DNA of 64,000 nt, taken from assembly GCF_011761185.1 (NCBI RefSeq), contig NZ_JAAOYM010000001.1, positions 2,108,001 to 2,172,000 on the forward strand, written 5' to 3'. Of the stretch, positions 59,360-64,000 are shown piece after piece. Origin of the DNA: Saccharomonospora amisosensis (lineage in GTDB: Bacteria; Actinomycetota; Actinomycetes; Mycobacteriales; Pseudonocardiaceae). Each line of letters opens with the position of its first letter. Position 1 is the stretch's first letter. Made by a program: the position numbers and the translations under genes. The notes below the pieces were generated by a model that did no database searches, was not told the origin of the DNA, and worked only from the letters and a program-made list of their open reading frames with translations.

Positions 59360-61047
59360 GCATGCTGAGGATCGCCAACGCGTCCGGCTTCTACGGTGAC
59401 CGCTTCGCCGCGGTGCGCGAGATGCTCACCGGCGGTGAGATCGACGTGCTCACCGGCGACTACCTTGCCGAGCTGACCATGCTCATCCTCGGCCGAGACC
59501 GACTGAAGGACGCGAGTCGCGGCTACGCCAGGACGTTCCTGCGCCAGCTCGAGGGCAGCCTCGGGATCGCCAAGGACCGCGGTGTCAGGATCGTCACCAA
59601 CGCGGGCGGGCTCAACCCGGCGGGGCTTGCCGACGCCGTCCGGGAGCTGGCGCAGCGGCTCGGCATCACCGTCAGCGTCGCCCACGTCGAGGGCGACGAC
59701 CTGCTGGCGCGGGCGGAGGAACTCGGGCTGGGCCAGCCACTCACCGCCAACGCCTACCTCGGGGCGTGGGGTATCGCCGAGTGCCTGCGAGCCGGGGCCG
59801 ACGTGGTGGTCACCGGCCGGGTCACCGACGCCTCGCTCGTCGTCGGCCCGGCGGCGGCGCACCACGGCTGGCACCGCGACGACTACGACGCGCTGGCGGG
59901 TGCCGTGGCCGCGGGGCACGTCATCGAGTGCGGCGCGCAGGCCACCGGCGGTAACTACGCGTTCTTCACCGAGCATGACATCGGCGTGCCGGGGTTCCCG
60001 ATCGCGGAGGTCCACGCGGATGGCTCCAGCGTGATCACCAAGCACGAGGGCACCGGGGGAGTGGTGACCGTGGGCACGGTCACCGCGCAACTGCTGTACG
60101 AGATCGCCGGTGCGCGCTATCCGGGCCCTGACGTCACGGCTCGTTTCGACACCGCCGAACTGCGGCAGCAGGCCACGGACCGCGTGCTCATCCAAGGGGT
60201 GCGCGGCGAACCGCCACCGAAGACGCTCAAGATCGGGCTGAACCGGCTCGGCGGGTTCCGAAACGAGGTGACGTTCGTACTCACCGGCCTCGACATCGAG
60301 GCCAAGGCCGCACTGGTGCGCGAGCAACTCCGCAGCGCGTTGCGCGGTAACGAGCCCGCCGAGGTGCGCTGGACGCTGGGGCGCACCGACCACGCCGATG
60401 CCGACACCGAGGAGGCCGCAAGCGCGCTGCTGCACTGCGCGGTCAGGGACACCGATCCGAAAGTGGCGGGCAGGGCGTTCAGCGGTGCGGCGATCGAACT
60501 GGCATTGGCCAGTTACCCCGGCTTTCACGTCACCGCGCCTCCCGCCGAGGCCTCGCCGTACGGCGTCTTCACCGACTCCACTTTGGACGCCAGGCAGGTG
60601 CCGCATGTCGCCGTACTCGCCGATGGCACGCGCGTGGACATCCCACCGCCGGACGAGACCCGCGAACTGCGAGAGCCTGCGGACCCGCCGCTGCCGGAAC
60701 CGTTGCCGAAAGGTCCGGTCCGGCGGGTGCCACTTGGCACGATCGCCGGTGCCCGCAGCGGCGACAAGGGCGGCAGCGCCAACGTCGGAGTGTGGGTACG
60801 CACCGAGCGGCAGTGGCGCTGGCTGGTGCACACGCTCACCGTCGAGCGGCTGCGGCGGTTGTTGCCCGAGACCGAGGACCTACCCGTACGCAGGTATCTC
60901 CTGCCGAACCTGTTCGCCGTCAACTTCGTCGTCGACGGGTTGCTCGGTGAGGGTGTCGCGGCGCAGGCGCGCTTCGACCCGCAGGCGAAGGCATTGGGGG
61001 AGTGGCTGCGCAGCAGAGTTGTCGAGATTCCGGAGGAACTACTGTGA
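59356..61047 (+). CDS. atuA: AtuA-like (DUF1446) protein, 563 aa
   Basis: Member of the acyclic terpene utilization A family. The N-terminal ~440 residues have the DUF1446 pattern: [41 protein letters not shown] and [14 protein letters not shown]. The C-terminal ~100 residues are the AtuA-associated domain with [20 protein letters not shown]. In Pseudomonas the atu cluster degrades citronellol/geraniol; the catalytic role of AtuA is not defined. GTG overlaps the previous stop (GTGA); an ATG two codons later is possible. The next gene also overlaps by four bases. Confidence 0.9.
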   Translation: MSMLRIANASGFYGDRFAAVREMLTGGEIDVLTGDYLAELTMLILGRDRLKDASRGYARTFLRQLEGSLGIAKDRGVRIVTNAGGLNPAGLADAVRELAQRLGITVSVAHVEGDDLLARAEELGLGQPLTANAYLGAWGIAECLRAGADVVVTGRVTDASLVVGPAAAHHGWHRDDYDALAGAVAAGHVIECGAQATGGNYAFFTEHDIGVPGFPIAEVHADGSSVITKHEGTGGVVTVGTVTAQLLYEIAGARYPGPDVTARFDTAELRQQATDRVLIQGVRGEPPPKTLKIGLNRLGGFRNEVTFVLTGLDIEAKAALVREQLRSALRGNEPAEVRWTLGRTDHADADTEEAASALLHCAVRDTDPKVAGRAFSGAAIELALASYPGFHVTAPPAEASPYGVFTDSTLDARQVPHVAVLADGTRVDIPPPDETRELREPADPPLPEPLPKGPVRRVPLGTIAGARSGDKGGSANVGVWVRTERQWRWLVHTLTVERLRRLLPETEDLPVRRYLLPNLFAVNFVVDGLLGEGVAAQARFDPQAKALGEWLRSRVVEIPEELL

Positions 61048-62192
61048 GCGACCCCTTCGCCACGCCCGAGCGCGTCGAACTGCGGCGCACCGTGCGGCGG
61101 TTCGTCGAGAACGAGGTGCTGCCTCACCTCGACGACTGGGAGCGTGCCGGGGAACTGCCGAGGGACCTGCACCGCAAGGCGGGCGACATCGGGTTGCTGG
61201 GCGTGTCGTTCCCCGAGAGCGTCGGCGGCTCCGGCGGGAACTACCTCGACGCGCTCACCGTGACCGAGGAGATCCACTACGCGGGCGGTTCCGGCGGCCT
61301 GGTCGCCTCGCTGTTCACCTGCGGCATCGCGGTGCCACACATCGCGGCGGCGGGCGACGAGCGGCAGATCGAACGCTGGGTGCGGCCGACACTGGCAGGC
61401 GAGAAGATCGGATCGCTGGCGGTCACCGAGCCCGACGGTGGTTCCGACGTCGCCGCGATCCGCACCACGGCCAAGCGCGACGGCGACCACTACGTCGTCA
61501 ACGGCGCGAAGACCTTCATCACCTCCGGTACCCGCGCCGACTTCGTGACGACCGTCGTGCGAACCGGCGACCAGGGGGCGCACGGCCTTTCGTTGCTGGT
61601 GGTGGAGCGCGACACGCCGGGCTTCACGGTCAGCCGCAAGCTGGAGAAGATGGGTTGGCACTGCTCCGACACCGCCGAGTTGTCCTTCAGCGACGCCAGG
61701 GTGCCCGCCGCCAACCTGGTCGGCGAGGAGAACAGCGCCTTCGCCCAGGTCGCGACCCAGTTCGTCACCGAGCGCCTCTCACTCGCGGTGCAGGCCTATG
61801 CCACCGCGCAACGCGCGCTCGACCTCACCCTGCGGTGGTGCCGTCTCCGAGAGACCTTCGGCAGGCCACTCATCTCACGCCAACTCGTGCAGCACAAGCT
61901 GGTCGAGATGGCCCGCCGGATCGACCTCGCCCGCACCTACACCCGGCAGGTGGCGACCCGCCACGCGCAGGGCGAGGAAGTGATCGCGCAGACCTGTTTC
62001 GCGAAGAACTCCGCGGTCGAGACCGCCGAATGGGTGCTCAACGAGGCGGTGCAACTGCACGGCGGGTTGGGTTACCTTCGGGAGTCCGAAGTGGAGCGGC
62101 ACTACCGCGACGTACGCATCCTCGGAATCGGCGGGGGAACCAACGAGATCCTCGCCGGGCTCGCAGCGAAACTACTGGGGTACACCGCATGA
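61044..62192 (+). CDS. Acyl-CoA dehydrogenase, isovaleryl/citronellyl-CoA type, 382 aa
   Basis: FAD enzyme making an alpha,beta-double bond in an acyl-CoA. Typical blocks: LAVTEPDGGSDVAAIRT, YVVNGAKTFITSG and the C-terminal QLHGGLGYLRESEVERHYRDVRI, GGGTNEIL. At the usual Glu of medium-chain enzymes there is Gly (GGGT); Glu243 in FVTERLSLA occupies the helix-G position used as base in isovaleryl-CoA dehydrogenases, so a branched or isoprenoid substrate is likely. GTG start with GGAGG upstream, overlapping the atuA stop. Confidence 0.93.
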   Translation: MSDPFATPERVELRRTVRRFVENEVLPHLDDWERAGELPRDLHRKAGDIGLLGVSFPESVGGSGGNYLDALTVTEEIHYAGGSGGLVASLFTCGIAVPHIAAAGDERQIERWVRPTLAGEKIGSLAVTEPDGGSDVAAIRTTAKRDGDHYVVNGAKTFITSGTRADFVTTVVRTGDQGAHGLSLLVVERDTPGFTVSRKLEKMGWHCSDTAELSFSDARVPAANLVGEENSAFAQVATQFVTERLSLAVQAYATAQRALDLTLRWCRLRETFGRPLISRQLVQHKLVEMARRIDLARTYTRQVATRHAQGEEVIAQTCFAKNSAVETAEWVLNEAVQLHGGLGYLRESEVERHYRDVRILGIGGGTNEILAGLAAKLLGYTA

Positions 62193-63796
62193 CCACGCTG
62201 CGCTCCACACTGGACACCTCGGGCGAGGAGTACACCGCCTACCGCGAGGCCATGCTCGCCAAGCTCGCGGAAGTGGAGGCCGAGCACGCCAAGGCCGCGG
62301 CGGGTGGGGGCGAGAAGTACGTCACCCGGCACCGCGAGCGGGGCAAGCTGACGGTGCGCGAGCGGATCGAACTGCTGCTCGACGAGGACTCCCCGTTCCT
62401 GGAGCTGTCCCCGCTCGCCGGGTGGGGCAGCGACTTCCAGGTGGGCGCCAGCGTCGTGACCGGGATCGGCGTCGTGTCCGGTGTGGAGTGTGTCGTCATC
62501 GGCAACGACCCGACAGTACGAGGCGGCGCGAGCAACCCGTGGACGGTGCGAAAGATCTTCCGCGCGTCCGACATCGCGCTGCAAAACCGGCTTCCGGTGA
62601 TCAACCTGGTCGAGTCCGGCGGTGCGGACCTGCCGACGCAGAAGGAGATCTTCATCCCGGGCGGGCGGCTGTTCCGCGACCTGACCAGGCTCTCGGCAGC
62701 CGGTATCCCCACGATCGCGCTCGTCTTCGGCAACTCCACCGCAGGTGGGGCGTACGTGCCCGGCATGTCCGACTACGTGGTGATGATCGAGGAACGCTCG
62801 AAGGTGTTCCTCGGTGGCCCGCCACTGGTGAAGATGGCGACCGGCGAGGAGTCCGACGACGAGTCCCTCGGTGGCGCGCGGATGCACGCCCGCACGTCGG
62901 GGCTGGCCGACTACCTCGCCCGCGACGAGCCTGACGCGATCCGCCTCGGCAGGCGGATCGTGAGCAGGCTCAACTGGCGCAAGCACGGCCCCGCTCCCAC
63001 CGAGGTGGCGCCGCCGCGCTACGCCGAGGACGAACTGCTCGGTGTGGTGCCCGATGGGCTGAAGGTGCCGTTCGACCCGCGTGAGGTGCTGGCCCGTGTG
63101 GTGGACGGTTCGGAGTTCGACGAGTTCAAACCGCTGTACGGCACCAGCCTGGTCACCGGTTGGGCACGCGTGCACGGCTATCCCATCGGCGTGCTCGCCA
63201 ACGCACAGGGCGTGCTGTTCAGCGAGGAGTCGCAGAAGGCCACCCAGTTCATCCAGCTGGCCAACCAGACCGACACTCCGCTGCTGTTCCTGCACAACAC
63301 CACCGGCTACATGGTCGGAAAGGACTACGAGCAGGGCGGCATCATCAAGCACGGCGCGATGATGATCAACGCGGTGTCCAACAGCAAGGTGCCGCACATC
63401 TCGATCCTCATCGGAGCCTCCTACGGTGCGGGGCACTACGGCATGTGCGGGCGCGCCTACGACCCCCGCTTCCTGTTCGCCTGGCCCAGCGCCAAGTCGG
63501 CGGTGATGGGGCCGCAGCAACTGGCGGGGGTGCTGTCCATCGTGGCCAGGGCCGCGAGCCAGTCGCGCGGCCAGCCGTACGACGAGGAGGGCGACGCCGC
63601 CATGCGGGCCGCCGTCGAGGCGCAGGTGGAGGCCGAGTCGCTGCCGATGTTCCTTTCCGGACGGCTCTACGACGACGGGGTGATCGACCCCAGGGACACC
63701 AGGACCGTGCTCGGGCTGTGCCTTTCGGCCATCCACACCAACCCCGTACGCGGTGCCCAGTTCGACGGCACCGGCTTCGGCGTCTTCCGGATGTGA
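62189..63796 (+). CDS. Acyl-CoA carboxylase, carboxyltransferase (beta) subunit, 535 aa
   Basis: Two crotonase-like halves that move carboxyl from biotin to an acyl-CoA. Motifs: ESGGADLPTQKEIF, AGGAYVPGMSDYVVMI, FLGGPPLVKMATGEE, and FLHNTTGYMVGKDYEQGGIIKHGAMM in pieces, then GASYGAGHYGMCGRAYDPRF. The pattern matches methylcrotonyl-/geranyl-CoA carboxylase beta subunits (AccD1, LiuB, AtuC) more than acetyl- or propionyl-CoA enzymes. ATG overlaps the previous stop (ATGA). The biotin-carrying alpha subunit begins 11 bases later. Confidence 0.94.
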   Translation: MTTLRSTLDTSGEEYTAYREAMLAKLAEVEAEHAKAAAGGGEKYVTRHRERGKLTVRERIELLLDEDSPFLELSPLAGWGSDFQVGASVVTGIGVVSGVECVVIGNDPTVRGGASNPWTVRKIFRASDIALQNRLPVINLVESGGADLPTQKEIFIPGGRLFRDLTRLSAAGIPTIALVFGNSTAGGAYVPGMSDYVVMIEERSKVFLGGPPLVKMATGEESDDESLGGARMHARTSGLADYLARDEPDAIRLGRRIVSRLNWRKHGPAPTEVAPPRYAEDELLGVVPDGLKVPFDPREVLARVVDGSEFDEFKPLYGTSLVTGWARVHGYPIGVLANAQGVLFSEESQKATQFIQLANQTDTPLLFLHNTTGYMVGKDYEQGGIIKHGAMMINAVSNSKVPHISILIGASYGAGHYGMCGRAYDPRFLFAWPSAKSAVMGPQQLAGVLSIVARAASQSRGQPYDEEGDAAMRAAVEAQVEAESLPMFLSGRLYDDGVIDPRDTRTVLGLCLSAIHTNPVRGAQFDGTGFGVFRM

Positions 63797-63807
63797 GGGG
63801 CGGCTGC

Positions 63808-64000
63808 GTGACCACCGTGATCGAGAACCTGCTCGTCGCCAACCGGGGCGAGATCGCGCTGCGGATCTTCCGCTCCTGCCGCGACGCCGGTATCGGCACC
63901 GTCGCCGTGTACTCCGACGCCGACGCCGCGGCACCGCATGTCGAGGCCGCCGACGCGGCGATCCGGTTGCCCGGCGACGCACCGGCACAGACCTACCTGC
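63808..64000 (+). CDS. Acyl-CoA carboxylase, biotin carboxylase (alpha) subunit, N-terminus only
   Basis: Start of the biotin-dependent carboxylase alpha subunit: ENLLVANRGEIALRIFRSC is the universal N-terminus of biotin carboxylases, followed by GIGTVAVYSDADA. About 64 of ~650 residues are in the window; the gene runs off the right edge. GTG at 63808, with a second GTG three codons later. It completes the carboxylase with the upstream beta subunit. Confidence 0.9.
   Translation, partial: MTTVIENLLVANRGEIALRIFRSCRDAGIGTVAVYSDADAAAPHVEAADAAIRLPGDAPAQTYL

Noticed and set aside
60398-63796. Open frame of 1132 residues ending in a carboxyltransferase
   Set aside because: The real start is ATG 62189, overlapping the previous stop; the first ~597 codons are out-of-frame shadow of the AtuA-like and dehydrogenase genes.

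Overview
The window is chromosomal DNA from a very GC-rich actinomycete. Evidence is the GTG/TTG starts, frequent 4-base start/stop overlaps, SufR-controlled suf operon, class I ribonucleotide reductase, trehalose and mannosyltransferase genes, and an order tkt - ctaB - qor - ctaA - ABC pair - mptB - sufRBDCSUT - ABC-F that matches the Mycobacterium tuberculosis Rv1449c-Rv1473A segment. Codon use and the accessory genes (HelD/HelR ATPase, DUF5753 regulators, many intergenic palindromes) suggest a Pseudonocardiaceae-type organism (Amycolatopsis/Saccharomonospora/Prauserella-like). This placement is inference. No tRNA, rRNA, CRISPR array, insertion sequence or prophage was seen.

Layout. 1-5 kb: 5' half of transketolase (cut by the left edge), a hypothetical gene, and a three-gene cassette (74-aa protein, DUF6879, DUF5753-type HTH regulator) lodged between tkt and heme O synthase ctaB. 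5-16.5 kb: HelD/HelR-like RNA polymerase ATPase, FKBP-like lipoprotein, quinone reductase, two membrane proteins, a PAP2-acyltransferase-like fusion, an ATP-grasp gene, a mirrored array of 21-bp repeats, a fatty acid desaturase and heme A synthase ctaA. 16.5-26.4 kb: ABC-2 transporter, mannosyltransferase mptB, and divergently the sufR-B-D-C-S-U-T iron-sulfur operon with a recognisable SufR operator on the sufR start. 26.4-35.3 kb: a NarL-type two-component pair, lycopene cyclase, a dGTPase-like HD protein, a VLRF1-type peptidyl-tRNA hydrolase, an ABC-F translation factor preceded by a short leader peptide and intrinsic terminator (attenuator), a small HTH protein and a polyprenol-dependent-type glycosyltransferase.

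35.4-46 kb: ABC exporter plus alpha/beta hydrolase, an LCP cell-wall ligase, a TetR regulator with its own operator and a membrane protein, a GAPDH paralogue, and a HAD/trehalose-phosphatase fusion overlapping a GH65 phosphorylase. 46-56.3 kb: Bcp peroxiredoxin, a PAS-GGDEF-EAL protein with degenerate catalytic motifs, a cytochrome P450, nrdB and nrdA (R2 has Phe in place of the radical Tyr, so class Ic-like; two NrdR boxes upstream), and a Baeyer-Villiger-type monooxygenase divergent from an AraC regulator. 56.3-64 kb: a frameshifted gene remnant, then a catabolic island: acetoacetate-decarboxylase-like and enoyl-CoA hydratase genes on the minus strand, and TIGR03084 protein, AtuA-like protein, acyl-CoA dehydrogenase, carboxyltransferase and biotin carboxylase (cut by the right edge) on the plus strand, from a shared divergent promoter region.

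The best second-look items are the ABC-F attenuator, the class Ic-like R2, the mirrored 21-bp repeat array, the DUF6879 cassette with its 11-bp inverted repeat, the shared GGGGTTGCCCC motif at tkt and helR, and the TetR and SufR operators. Coordinates of start codons were chosen from Shine-Dalgarno spacing, overlaps, or leaderless -10 spacing. Family names come from recognised motifs; no database search was run.
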